From: Oscillospiraceae bacterium
GTDB lineage: Bacteria; Bacillota; Clostridia; Oscillospirales; Ruminococcaceae
NCBI GenBank assembly: GCA_017414435.1
Contig: JAFQMN010000006.1
Span: 81,534 to 145,533 of the forward strand
Direction: 5' to 3'
Length of the DNA: 64,000 nucleotides
Every line of letters begins with the position of its first letter. Within the stretch, counting starts at the first letter, position 1. Under the pieces are notes generated by a model, which saw nothing but the letters and a program-made list of their open reading frames with translations, was not told where the DNA came from and did not search any database. Shown here piece after piece: positions 36,374-44,573 of the stretch. The translations under genes were made by a program, and so were the position numbers.

Positions 36374-37723
36374 ATGAAGTTTTTTAAATATTTATCTATT
36401 TTTGTGACTTGTTTGTCTTTAACAGGGTGCTCAAAATTTAACATAAATATCGATGCGGAGGATATTTTAAAAGACTTACAGCACGTTGATGGTAACTACA
36501 ATGATTATGATAACAATAACACTTTAGCAAAAGAAGATAATTACTGGGTTCTTTTTGCATCTGGTCCAAATGTTAAAGAGAACGGAAAATCTCTTGAGTA
36601 TAAAGCCAAAACACTCAAAGGCAATTTTTTAGTTGCGCAAGCAGATATTAAAGAAGATTGTGAATATAGTTTTAATTTGGATATTTCTGCAGATGTTGGT
36701 AAAGCAAAGTTAATACTTATAAAACCAGATAACACTATAGGAATTTTAAAAGAAGTTTCTGCCGGCAGCGAAAATAAATTTAACGGACACATATCCTTCT
36801 GCTGCAATACAGGTCTTAACAGAATAAAATTCGTTGGTAGTAATTTTAAAGGCCAATTTAAGCTTACACAAACTGACAATTTATTTGATTTTGTTGAATT
36901 TAGTGTTTTTGACGATATACATGATGATCTTGAAAAAAGCATAGAAGATGAACTAAAGAATATTGAAGATATTGCAGAAAACCAAAAACACGTTATCAAC
37001 GACACCGTAAATATAGAACAGACCAAACCAGATGTTAATTTAATAGAAAAAACTTTAAATTCTCTTAAAAATAGAATAAAACATATCTTTGAACATAGCG
37101 TTAATTCGTTTAAATTATTAAAGTTCAAATTTCTGTTTATTTGGTCCTATATAAAGGGGATGACTCCTATAATCAACTACATAGGAACACAGAATATAGA
37201 AACTAACCGGCTTTTACTTAGAAAATTCACACTCAAAGATGCTGAACCTATATTTAATAATTGGGCCAAAGATCCAGAAAACGTAAAATATTTAGGTTGG
37301 CCAGCGCATAAAAATATAGACGAAACTTATAAAGTTCTCAACGAATGGCTAGACAGTTATACAAAAAATAATTATTTTAAATGGTGTATAACTCTAAAAG
37401 AAAACAACGAAGCCATCGGTGATATTAGTATAATTTTGTTACTCGAAAGAGAGGCCTGTGGCGAAATTGGTTATGTACTTTCTAAAAAATATTGGAATAA
37501 TGGAATTATGACAGAAGCACTTACTGCAGTAATAGATTTTCTTTTTAAAAAAGCTAACTTTCACCGAATTCAAGCTCGTCACGAAGCACCTAACATTGCA
37601 TCTGGTCGCGTTATGTTAAAAAGTGGCATGCAGTTCGAGGGTATTTTGCGTGAAAGTACAAAAACAAACAAAGGCACATGGTGCGATGCACCAATATATT
37701 CTGTAATAAATCGTATATTGTAG
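36374..37723 (+). CDS. Lipoprotein-like domain fused to a RimJ/RimL-type GNAT acetyltransferase
   Basis: A 449-residue protein with an unusual composition. Residues 1-19 are a lipoprotein signal with lipobox LTGC (C19), which predicts an outward-facing lipid-anchored protein. Residues 20-240 are a polar, partly beta region followed by an acidic helical linker, with no family recognised. Residues 246-262 (FKLLKFKFLFIWSYIKG) are moderately hydrophobic. Residues 277-445 are a complete GNAT domain (TNRLLLRKF, acetyl-CoA loop region GEIGYVLSKKYWNNGIMTEA, then FHRIQARHEAPNIASGRVM). GNAT enzymes need cytoplasmic acetyl-CoA, so the topology is puzzling. An internal ATG at 37160 follows AAAGGGG with no spacing and is a poor start. 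It may be one protein or two genes fused by loss of a stop. Confidence 0.75.
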   Translation: MKFFKYLSIFVTCLSLTGCSKFNINIDAEDILKDLQHVDGNYNDYDNNNTLAKEDNYWVLFASGPNVKENGKSLEYKAKTLKGNFLVAQADIKEDCEYSFNLDISADVGKAKLILIKPDNTIGILKEVSAGSENKFNGHISFCCNTGLNRIKFVGSNFKGQFKLTQTDNLFDFVEFSVFDDIHDDLEKSIEDELKNIEDIAENQKHVINDTVNIEQTKPDVNLIEKTLNSLKNRIKHIFEHSVNSFKLLKFKFLFIWSYIKGMTPIINYIGTQNIETNRLLLRKFTLKDAEPIFNNWAKDPENVKYLGWPAHKNIDETYKVLNEWLDSYTKNNYFKWCITLKENNEAIGDISIILLLEREACGEIGYVLSKKYWNNGIMTEALTAVIDFLFKKANFHRIQARHEAPNIASGRVMLKSGMQFEGILRESTKTNKGTWCDAPIYSVINRIL

Positions 37724-37736
37724 GAGAGTAAAATTT

Positions 37737-38279
37737 ATGGGTAAAATTGAAGTCATTGCCGGACCAATGTATGCTGGAAAAACAGAGGAATTAATACGTA
37801 GAGTTAGACGAACAATTTACACAAAACAAAAATGTGTCGTCTTTAAACATAGTTTCGATACCCGTTATTCTTGTGAAAATGTGGTCACTCACGATGGCCA
37901 AAAGATTGACTGCATAACTGTTAAAACTGCAGATGATCTGCTTAAGAATTTGAATGGCCTTGCAGAAGCACCAGAAATTATTGCTATTGATGAGGTTCAA
38001 TTCTTTGATGAAGATATCGTTAGTTTGGTAAGTGATCTTGCCAACCAACGCAAGAGGATAATAGTTGCAGGGCTAGATATGGATTACAAAGGGTTGCCTT
38101 TTGGACCAATGCCACAACTTTTAGCAATTGCAAACGAGGTTACCAAATTAAGAGCGGTTTGCTCAATTTGCGGTGCTGATGCTTTGTTTAGTAAAAGAAC
38201 CGTGGATTGTGACGGAACAATTTTAGTTGGGGCAAAAGATGAATATATTGCGGTTTGCCGCGAACATTTTAAAAATTAA
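37737..38279 (+). CDS. tdk: Thymidine kinase
   Basis: A 180-residue type II thymidine kinase of the salvage pathway. The P-loop is GPMYAGKTEEL, the catalytic aspartate-glutamate region AIDEVQFFDE, and the lasso/thymidine-binding part includes GLDMDYKGLPFGPMP. The zinc site has CSIC and the C-terminal CREH. AGGAGAG lies about eight bases before the ATG. The gene follows the lipoprotein fusion by 13 bases. Confidence 0.96.
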   Translation: MGKIEVIAGPMYAGKTEELIRRVRRTIYTKQKCVVFKHSFDTRYSCENVVTHDGQKIDCITVKTADDLLKNLNGLAEAPEIIAIDEVQFFDEDIVSLVSDLANQRKRIIVAGLDMDYKGLPFGPMPQLLAIANEVTKLRAVCSICGADALFSKRTVDCDGTILVGAKDEYIAVCREHFKN

Positions 38280-38294
38280 AAAAGGAGTGTTTTC

Positions 38295-38540
38295 ATGGAA
38301 TACGTAGGTTGGGTTTTTACAACAATTGCGTTAGTAGGTACTTTTTTAAATGCACAGATGAACGTGTTAGGTTTCTTTGCCTGGATTGTATCTAATATAG
38401 GTTTTATGACACTTAACATAATCGACCATAGATATTCTCAAGCAGCGTTGTTTTTTGTAAATACATTATTTTCAATATGGGGTATTTACACTTGGCGGCA
38501 AAAACAAAAAGAGAATGATAACAAACATGATAACATTTAA
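38295..38540 (+). CDS. Small membrane protein, PnuC-like
   Basis: An 81-residue protein with three predicted membrane helices and almost no loops. The pattern GWVFTTIALVGTFLNA, FFAWIVSNIGFMTLNI, and SQAALFFVNTLFSIWGIYTW resembles a half-length PnuC (vitamin/nucleoside transporter) unit, including the W-G-x-x-x-W ending. AAAGGAG precedes the ATG. It follows tdk by 15 bases, so a link with nucleoside or cofactor uptake is possible but unproven. Confidence 0.55.
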   Translation: MEYVGWVFTTIALVGTFLNAQMNVLGFFAWIVSNIGFMTLNIIDHRYSQAALFFVNTLFSIWGIYTWRQKQKENDNKHDNI

Positions 38541-38695
38541 AAAACATTAAAAAAATATGTAAAAATATATAGTTTGCAGTTTAGTAAATTAAACAAACAC
38601 ATTCCCCGTTTCGCAGGGAACAAAATAAACAATCAAATTCAAAAAAGTACAAAAAATGTGGATTTCATGGCTTTGTTAAAACATTTTTTTAATTT
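38541..38695. other. AT-rich intergenic region before the first parS site
   Basis: No gene is visible. A short hairpin TTCCC...GGGAA lies at about 38602-38620, too short and without a T run to call a terminator. The only firm features of the gap 38541-38855 are the parS site and the tRNA-Lys promoter. Confidence 0.5.
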
Positions 38696-38711
38696 TGTTC
38701 CACGTGGAACA
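38696..38711. other. parS-like palindrome, copy 1
   Basis: TGTTCCACGTGGAACA is a perfect 16-bp palindrome. The known Spo0J/ParB site is TGTTNCACGTGAAACA, which differs at one base. The identical 16-mer occurs again at 47391-47406 and 58368-58383. Confidence 0.8.
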
Positions 38712-38799
38712 AATGTTAATAACTTTTTTGTGCATAAAAACTGCTAGAAAATATAAGGTCAATTTTTTAAAAATATCTATAATATTTATGTAAAAGGGC

Positions 38800-38828
38800 T
38801 TGACTTTTCGAGATAATGGTGTTAGAAT
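38800..38828 (+). promoter_or_regulatory. Promoter for tRNA-Lys and probably the folate operon
   Basis: TTGACT (38800-38805), 17-base spacer, TGT then TAGAAT (38823-38828), 27 bases before the tRNA. No other promoter is visible before folA. Confidence 0.8.
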
Positions 38829-38855
38829 ACTAAGTGTTGTGCTAATAAAATTTGT

Positions 38856-38931
38856 GGGCCATTAGCTCAGTTGGCAGAGCACTTGACTTTTAATCAAGTT
38901 GTCGCGCGTTCGAATCGCGCATGGCTCACCA
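38856..38931 (+). tRNA. tRNA-Lys (TTT)
   Basis: A 76-nt tRNA with encoded CCA. The acceptor GGGCCAT pairs with ATGGCTC, the anticodon arm TTGACTTTTAATCAA has loop CTTTTAA and anticodon TTT, and the T loop is TTCGAAT. Confidence 0.96.
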
Positions 38932-38948
38932 AACACAATACAATTCTT

Positions 38949-38990
38949 ATCACAAATCACATAAATTCACATGTGGTTTGTGATTTTTTA
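38949..38990 (+). terminator. Terminator/attenuator between tRNA-Lys and folA
   Basis: A 14-base stem, ATCACAAATCACAT (38949-38962) with ATGTGGTTTGTGAT (38971-38984), followed by a T-rich run. It ends only 20 bases before the folA start, so the folate operon must rely on readthrough or an unseen promoter. Confidence 0.75.
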
Positions 38991-39010
38991 TTTAGCAAGG
39001 AGTGATACCT

Positions 39011-39505
39011 CTGATTTATAACTGGTTCGCTATTGCAGCAGTTGCAAAAAATGGTGTAATTGGCAATAAAAATAGTATTCCATGGAATATCCCTGTAGAT
39101 ATGAACTGGTTTAGATCAAAAACTGCCGGTCAAATTCTGGTTGTCGGCAGAAAAACATTCGAAACAATAAAAATATTAAATCCACAAAGCATATACCTTG
39201 TTTTAACTCAAAAAAAAGATTATAATATAATAAATAAAAACGTAACAATAATTAATAGCATAAATCAAATTCCCAAAAGCACAAAAACTAACCGCCAAAT
39301 CTGGATTTGCGGCGGGAAACAAATATATGAACAAACATTAAAAAGCTGTAGTTTTTTATTCCTCACTACAATAAAAAAAGCATATAAAGGAGATACTTAC
39401 TTCCCTAAATTTAAACATATATTTAAACTTCAAACACAAATTTTTGAAGACGACCTTATAGTAATCCAAAAATTCAAGAATAAACAATTGGAGGAAATTA
39501 ATTAA
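39011..39505 (+). CDS. folA: Dihydrofolate reductase
   Basis: A 164-residue NADPH-dependent reductase of dihydrofolate. The opening FAIAAVAKNGVIGNKNSIPW matches the DHFR active-site strand and loop, with the acidic residue position (after PWN) and the NADPH-binding VVGRKTFETI and IWICGGKQIYEQ segments. The only conventional start is GTG 39002, but it overlaps the ribosome site AAGGAG (38997-39002). CTG at 39011 is eight bases from it and gives a normal N-terminus, so I place the start there with caution. It heads a folate operon; the next gene overlaps its stop by one base. Confidence 0.88.
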   Translation: MIYNWFAIAAVAKNGVIGNKNSIPWNIPVDMNWFRSKTAGQILVVGRKTFETIKILNPQSIYLVLTQKKDYNIINKNVTIINSINQIPKSTKTNRQIWICGGKQIYEQTLKSCSFLFLTTIKKAYKGDTYFPKFKHIFKLQTQIFEDDLIVIQKFKNKQLEEIN

Positions 39506-40065
39506 TGATAGATAAAGAACGCATTAAAAACGCTGTAAACGAAATAATTCTTGCAATAGGAGATAATCCAAAAAGAGCTGGCCTTAAAGAAACCCCTGCT
39601 CGTGTAGCTAATATGTGCGAAGAACTTTTTGCTGATATAAACACTAATAGATCAGAGGTCATTAAATGTTTTGAAACCGGCTCATATAAAGATATGGTTA
39701 TTGTAAAAAACATAGATTTTTATTCGGTTTGTGAACATCATCTAATGCCATTTTTTGGTAAGGTTAATATAGCTTATATCCCCAAAAAAGACCATTTGTT
39801 GGGTCTTAGCAAAGTGGCAAAAATTGTAGATCTATTTTCTAAACAACTTCAGCTTCAAGAAACTTTCACTTGCCAGATTGCAGATTTTTTTGAAAAAGAG
39901 GTAAAAGCTCTTGGTGTGGGCGTGTTTGTAGAAGCACAGCATATGTGTATTGCTATGCGCGGAATTAAAAAAAGCGATTGCAAGGTAACAACTATGGCCT
40001 TTCGCGGTAGACTAGAAGAAAACGAAACCATGCAACAACGAGCTTTGGAGTTGATTTGCAAATGA
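39505..40065 (+). CDS. folE: GTP cyclohydrolase I
   Basis: A 186-residue enzyme converting GTP to 7,8-dihydroneopterin triphosphate, the first step of folate synthesis. The zinc ligands are the cysteine of SVCEHHLMPFFG, its histidine, and the cysteine of EAQHMCIAMRG. The GLSKVAKIVDLFSKQLQLQE block is typical. The ATG shares one base with the folA stop. Together with folA, folP, folBK and folC it supplies nearly the complete route. Confidence 0.97.
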   Translation: MIDKERIKNAVNEIILAIGDNPKRAGLKETPARVANMCEELFADINTNRSEVIKCFETGSYKDMVIVKNIDFYSVCEHHLMPFFGKVNIAYIPKKDHLLGLSKVAKIVDLFSKQLQLQETFTCQIADFFEKEVKALGVGVFVEAQHMCIAMRGIKKSDCKVTTMAFRGRLEENETMQQRALELICK

Positions 40066-40862
40066 TTATTGGAAACACAACTTTTAACCTTGGCAAAAGA
40101 ACTTATCTAGTAGGAATTTTAAACATAACCCCAGATTCTTTTTCAGATGGTGGAAAATATAATTCTGTTCAGAATGCAATAAAACACGCTAAACAGATGA
40201 CAAGTGACGGAGCTGATATAATAGATGTTGGTGGAGAATCAACACGTCCAGGATTCACACCGGTTTCAGAAGAAGAGGAGCTGGCACGTGTTATTCCGGT
40301 TTTAAATGAGCTTAAAAAAAATATAACAATTCCAATATCTATAGACACTCAAAAGCCTGCAGTAGCACTAAAAGCAGCTAAAATCGGTGTTTCTATGGTC
40401 AATAACTGTGGTGCTTTAAAAGATATAAAAATAGCAGAAATTTGCAAAGAATATAATATAACCTACTGCATTACACACAACCGAACTAATACTAACTACA
40501 ATAACTTTTTAATAGATTGCTGCAATAATTTAGAGCAAGAGCTTGAAAATATAACAAAAATCGGGCTTTCACTACAGAATATAATAATAGACCCTGGGAT
40601 AGGTTTTGCAAAAAACTACGATCAAAATTTAGAAATTTTAAAAAATTTGCACCTGTTTAAAAAATTTGGTTGTGCAATTATGCTTGGAATTTCTAGAAAA
40701 AGTTTTTTTGGGCAAATGTTAAATTTACCCCTTAATAAAAGAGACGAAGCTACAGCTGTAGCCACGGCCATTGCTGCAAAAGATTGTGATTTTGTTAGGG
40801 TTCATAATGTTAAAATTAATAAAATGGCGGCACTTTTTGCAGATGCTATTGTTAGGAAGTGA
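40062..40862 (+). CDS. folP: Dihydropteroate synthase
   Basis: A 266-residue TIM-barrel enzyme joining the pterin pyrophosphate to p-aminobenzoate, the target of sulfonamides. Signature 1 is GILNITPDSFSDGGK, signature 2 DIIDVGGESTRPGF, and the phosphate-binding end (GISRKSFFG, then DFVRVHNV) is intact. The ATG at 40062 overlaps the folE stop as ATGA. Its own end meets folBK. Confidence 0.97.
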   Translation: MIIGNTTFNLGKRTYLVGILNITPDSFSDGGKYNSVQNAIKHAKQMTSDGADIIDVGGESTRPGFTPVSEEEELARVIPVLNELKKNITIPISIDTQKPAVALKAAKIGVSMVNNCGALKDIKIAEICKEYNITYCITHNRTNTNYNNFLIDCCNNLEQELENITKIGLSLQNIIIDPGIGFAKNYDQNLEILKNLHLFKKFGCAIMLGISRKSFFGQMLNLPLNKRDEATAVATAIAAKDCDFVRVHNVKINKMAALFADAIVRK

Positions 40863-40867
40863 AGTTT

Positions 40868-41698
40868 TTGAATTCAATAATAATTAAAGATTTAGAGATT
40901 TTTGCGTGCCATGGCGTTTTAAATGAAGAAAAAAATATAAAACAAAAATTTTTAATTTCTGTGCAGCTAAATTCAGATTATTGGAACTATAACGATGATA
41001 TTAAAAATGCAGTTAATTATTCCGAAACTTGTGACTTTATTGTAGATTTTATAACCACCAATTGCTTTAATTTAATAGAAACCTGCGCAGAACAACTGGC
41101 AGAACGTTTATTGCAAAAATATAATAATCAACTCACTAGTGTTGATGTAACAATAAAAAAACCATGGGCTCCACTTAATAAAAACTTAAGCTTTGTGGCT
41201 GCAAACACACACAAAAGTTGGAACAACGCTTTTATAGGCATAGGTTCTAACTTAGGTGATCCTCATGCTAATATACAACAAGCTTTAAAACTCATTAATA
41301 CAAAAAACACTTATGTTTTAAAAACCTCTCAAATATACGAAACAACTCCTATTAGCAATATTCCTCAAAATAACTACCTAAACTGTGTTACTCAAATTAA
41401 AACTTTGCTAGCACCGCCACAGCTTATGCAATTTTTGTTGGGGATCGAACAAGAATTAAAACGTGTACGTACAGTCAAAAATGGCCCAAGAACAATTGAT
41501 TTAGATATATTACTATTCAATAATTGTGTTTTAAACACCGAACTTGTAACAATTCCACACCCAAGAATGCATAAACGCCTCTTTGTTTTAATACCTTTGT
41601 GTGAACTCGCACCAGGTTATGTGCATCCAGTTTTAAACCAAACAATCTATAACTTATCTAAACAGCTCCAAAAAACTCAGCAATTACTTAAAACTTAA
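40868..41698 (+). CDS. folBK: Bifunctional dihydroneopterin aldolase / HPPK
   Basis: A 276-residue fusion of FolB and FolK. FolB (about 1-115) shows IKDLEIFACHGVLNEEK with the substrate-binding glutamate and a VTIKKPWAP strand. FolK (about 120-276) shows FIGIGSNLGDPHANI, then RVRTVKNGPRTIDLDILLF with the metal aspartates and IPHPRMHKRLFVL. I chose TTG 40868, eight bases after AGGAAG; a GTG at 40859 overlaps both that site and the folP stop. This fusion occurs in several Firmicutes. Confidence 0.93.
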   Translation: MNSIIIKDLEIFACHGVLNEEKNIKQKFLISVQLNSDYWNYNDDIKNAVNYSETCDFIVDFITTNCFNLIETCAEQLAERLLQKYNNQLTSVDVTIKKPWAPLNKNLSFVAANTHKSWNNAFIGIGSNLGDPHANIQQALKLINTKNTYVLKTSQIYETTPISNIPQNNYLNCVTQIKTLLAPPQLMQFLLGIEQELKRVRTVKNGPRTIDLDILLFNNCVLNTELVTIPHPRMHKRLFVLIPLCELAPGYVHPVLNQTIYNLSKQLQKTQQLLKT

Positions 41699-41720
41699 AA
41701 AATATTTAAGGAGAACCATT

Positions 41721-42347
41721 ATGGAACAAACTCTTTTTGAATGTGAATCCTTCATAAAAAAACTTGCATCCAGCTCTCCAACACCAGGTGGAGGTGGAGC
41801 TTCAGCGTTTGTGGGTGCAGTTGCTGCTGCACTTGCTAGCATGGCAGCTAATATAACACTTAAAAATAATAAAGACGATGCTTTAATAAATTTAATAACT
41901 GCTTTAACAACCTTGCAAAAAGATTTACTAACTTTAATTGAAGAAGATGCTAAAGCATTCTTGCCACTTGCTGCAGTCTATAAATCACCTGCAACAACAG
42001 CGCAAGAGCAGGCTGAAAAAGAGCAAAAAAAAGAAGAAGCATTAAAAAATGCTTGCCACACTCCTTTACAGATTATGAAAAAATGCTGCCAGGTTATTGA
42101 TATCTGCATTGAGTTAAAAACGCTTGCTAAGCCAATTGTCATCAGTGATATTGGGGTTGGAATAATTCTATGTAAATCTGCTTTAGAAGGAGCCAGTTTA
42201 AATGTGTTTTGCAATACTAAATTAATGAATAATAGACAAATAGCAATAGAACTTAATAAAGAAGCTGAAAATTTATTAAGTATTTTTTGTGCTAAATTTA
42301 GCGCGTTATTTTTTCAAATTAAAAACCAATTACTAGAGGAGGGATAA
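41721..42347 (+). CDS. fchA: Methenyltetrahydrofolate cyclohydrolase (FchA/FTCD family)
   Basis: A 208-residue member of the cyclodeaminase/cyclohydrolase family. It shows the glycine-rich folate-binding motif SPTPGGGGASAFVGAVAAAL near residues 18-37 and the C-terminal VISDIGVGIILCKSALEGA segment. It is all-alpha. In Clostridia and acetogens FchA hydrolyses 5,10-methenyl-THF to 10-formyl-THF. Directly downstream is a FolD whose own cyclohydrolase residues are lost, so FchA is probably the working cyclohydrolase. GGAG precedes the ATG; the gap to folD is three bases. Confidence 0.88.
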   Translation: MEQTLFECESFIKKLASSSPTPGGGGASAFVGAVAAALASMAANITLKNNKDDALINLITALTTLQKDLLTLIEEDAKAFLPLAAVYKSPATTAQEQAEKEQKKEEALKNACHTPLQIMKKCCQVIDICIELKTLAKPIVISDIGVGIILCKSALEGASLNVFCNTKLMNNRQIAIELNKEAENLLSIFCAKFSALFFQIKNQLLEEG

Positions 42348-42350
42348 AAA

Positions 42351-43223
42351 ATGCCAGTCATATTAAAAGGTGCAAATGTAGCGAATGCTATAAATAAAAA
42401 CACACAAACACTGGTGCAAATGCTTAAAAAAACTGGCATAGAACCTACTCTTGCTGTAATTGCAATAATGCCAAACAACTCAGATCTGGCTTACCAAAAC
42501 ACAATAAAAAAAGAATGCTCAGTATTGGGTATAACTTTAAAAGTTATAAATATGCCGCATAATACATCAACAACACAACTATGTGAGCAGATTGAACAAA
42601 TAAATAAAAATAACTCTATTCATGGCTGCCTATTATTCCAACCAACGCCTAAGAATATAGATATAAATAAAATTCGAACCTTGTTAAAACCACAAAAAGA
42701 TGTAGATGGAATTACTTCAACATCTCTTTCTGCGGTCTTTACTGATATTTTAGATAATAATTTGGGCTTTGCTCCTTGTACTGCACAAGCCTGCATTAAT
42801 ATATTAGATTACTATAACATTAAAATAATAGGCAAACATATTGCAGTTATTGGCAGAAGCTTGGTTGTTGGCCGCCCGGTAGCTTTGTTGCTTTCTAACC
42901 GGCACGCCACCGTAACAATATGCCATTCCAAAACTCAAAATCTTGCCAATATTTGCCGTAATGCCGATATAATTATTTCTGCAGCAGGAGTTGCTAATTT
43001 AGTAGACAAAACCTTTTTATCTAAAAACCAAGTGATATTAGATGTGGGTATCAACATAGTAACAAATGGCAAAATTTGTGGCGATGTAGATTATGAAACA
43101 GTATTAAATTATGTTGAAGCAATAACTCCGGTCCCTGGCGGAGTTGGTACCGTTACAACAGCTGTATTATTATATAACGTAGCGACTGCCGCTAAAAATT
43201 CAGTTAAAAAAGAGGTCGTTTAA
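42351..43223 (+). CDS. folD: FolD methylenetetrahydrofolate dehydrogenase lacking cyclohydrolase residues
   Basis: A 290-residue FolD by fold and motifs: KDVDGIT, the NADP loop GRSLVVGRP and the C-terminal ITPVPGGVGTVTTA are complete. FolD normally has both dehydrogenase and cyclohydrolase activity. The cyclohydrolase depends on a lysine four residues after a conserved tyrosine (K56 in human, K54 in E. coli) and on a glutamine (Q100 human). Here the tyrosine is Y48, the position Y+4 is I52, and the glutamine position is F96, in ungapped alignment. The serine three before the tyrosine is an aspartate. In human enzyme studies K56 changes abolish cyclohydrolase but not dehydrogenase. I infer a dehydrogenase-only enzyme partnered with fchA. 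Confidence 0.9.
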   Translation: MPVILKGANVANAINKNTQTLVQMLKKTGIEPTLAVIAIMPNNSDLAYQNTIKKECSVLGITLKVINMPHNTSTTQLCEQIEQINKNNSIHGCLLFQPTPKNIDINKIRTLLKPQKDVDGITSTSLSAVFTDILDNNLGFAPCTAQACINILDYYNIKIIGKHIAVIGRSLVVGRPVALLLSNRHATVTICHSKTQNLANICRNADIIISAAGVANLVDKTFLSKNQVILDVGINIVTNGKICGDVDYETVLNYVEAITPVPGGVGTVTTAVLLYNVATAAKNSVKKEVV

Positions 43224-44501
43224 GTGACATACGAAGAAGCGCAAAACACCATTCTTAAATATTCAAGCCATAGATCTTGCTTGGGCCTTAAACGAATGCA
43301 ACAGCTTAATACTCTAGCTGGTGAACCAGATAACAGCTTAAAATTTATACATGTTGCAGGAACTAACGGCAAAGGCTCAACTTCTGTTATGATAGCACAG
43401 ATTTTAAAAGAAGCCGGTTACAAAGTTGGACTTTTCACGTCACCCTCTTTACAAGAATTCAACGAAAGACTTCAAATTAATGGTACCACGATCTCTGATA
43501 ACGAACTATTTACCATATCAAAAACACTAGAGCCATTGCTCAAAAAAATGGAAGAATTACCAACCGAATATGAATTAACAGTAGAAATAGCATTTAATTA
43601 TTTTAAGAACAATAATTGCGATATCGTAATATTAGAGGTTGGGCTAGGCGGTAGATTCGACGCTACAAACATAATTAAAGCTCCGGAACTTGCCATAATT
43701 ACGGCAATTAATTTCGACCATACTGAGTTGCTGGGTAACACTTTAAGAGCTATCACTCTAGAAAAATGTGGAATAATTAAGCCTAATTCCAATGTACTTT
43801 TATTTGAACAAGAAGATGAAATTTGCAACACCGTTGCAGAAGTATGTAAACAACGCGGTGCTAGCCTCACAATAGCGGACTTTAACCAAATTCATATAAA
43901 ATCTCAAACTTTAAAAGGCCAAACTTTAGATATAAATGAACTCCATAATATATTTTTACCTCTTTTAGGCAATCATCAAAGTAAAAATGCTTGCATGGCA
44001 ATTAATTCTGTAAAGCTTTTAAACAAACAACAGCTTAATATCAGCAATAACGCAATATATACTGGCCTAAAAAATGCTTTCATCCCAGCTAGATTCGAAA
44101 TAATTAACCAGAATCCACTTGTAATTTTAGATGGTGGGCATAACCCGCAATGCTTTGATGTTTTAATAGATACTCTAAATGAATATTTTAATAAAAAAAT
44201 TGTATTTATAATTGGTGTACTAAAAGATAAAGATTATGAATTGATGATTAAAAAAATCGTTCCAATTGCAAAATTTTGTTATACTGTTGCTCCCAACAGC
44301 CAAAGAGCTTTACAAGCCGATGAACTATCAAAATTATTAACATCATTAAATGTTCAAAATATTTCTTGTGAATCTGTAGATCAAGCTTTAAACCTTGCAT
44401 TGCGTAACACAAAAGATATAATATGCTGCGCGGGGTCGCTTTATCTTGCAGGAGACATTAGAAATTATTTTAAATTAAAAGCGGGTCAAAAGTTAATTTG
44501 A
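43224..44501 (+). CDS. folC: Bifunctional folylpolyglutamate/dihydrofolate synthase
   Basis: A 425-residue Mur-ligase-like enzyme that makes dihydrofolate and adds glutamates to folates. The P-loop is HVAGTNGKGSTS, with SPSLQEFNERLQING (the folate loop), the VGLGGRFDATN block and the C-terminal domain motif LDGGHNPQCFD. GTG start immediately after the folD stop, with AAGAGG about ten bases upstream. It is the last gene of the operon; a consensus promoter for the next unit overlaps its stop. Confidence 0.95.
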   Translation: MTYEEAQNTILKYSSHRSCLGLKRMQQLNTLAGEPDNSLKFIHVAGTNGKGSTSVMIAQILKEAGYKVGLFTSPSLQEFNERLQINGTTISDNELFTISKTLEPLLKKMEELPTEYELTVEIAFNYFKNNNCDIVILEVGLGGRFDATNIIKAPELAIITAINFDHTELLGNTLRAITLEKCGIIKPNSNVLLFEQEDEICNTVAEVCKQRGASLTIADFNQIHIKSQTLKGQTLDINELHNIFLPLLGNHQSKNACMAINSVKLLNKQQLNISNNAIYTGLKNAFIPARFEIINQNPLVILDGGHNPQCFDVLIDTLNEYFNKKIVFIIGVLKDKDYELMIKKIVPIAKFCYTVAPNSQRALQADELSKLLTSLNVQNISCESVDQALNLALRNTKDIICCAGSLYLAGDIRNYFKLKAGQKLI

Positions 44502-44527
44502 CAAACCTATTTATTTTAGTTTATAAT
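44498..44527 (+). promoter_or_regulatory. Consensus promoter for the Nudix-TrkH unit
   Basis: TTGACA (44498-44503), 18-base spacer and TATAAT (44522-44527). Both hexamers match the sigma-A consensus exactly. The -35 overlaps the folC stop codon. Confidence 0.85.
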
Positions 44528-44573
44528 TACTTTAAACTGAAAGTTAGTATATAGAAGGCAAGGTGATAAAATA

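Noticed and set aside
38602..38620. A short hairpin (TTCCC/GGGAA) after the PnuC-like gene as a terminator
   Set aside because: The stem is only five base pairs and no T run follows.
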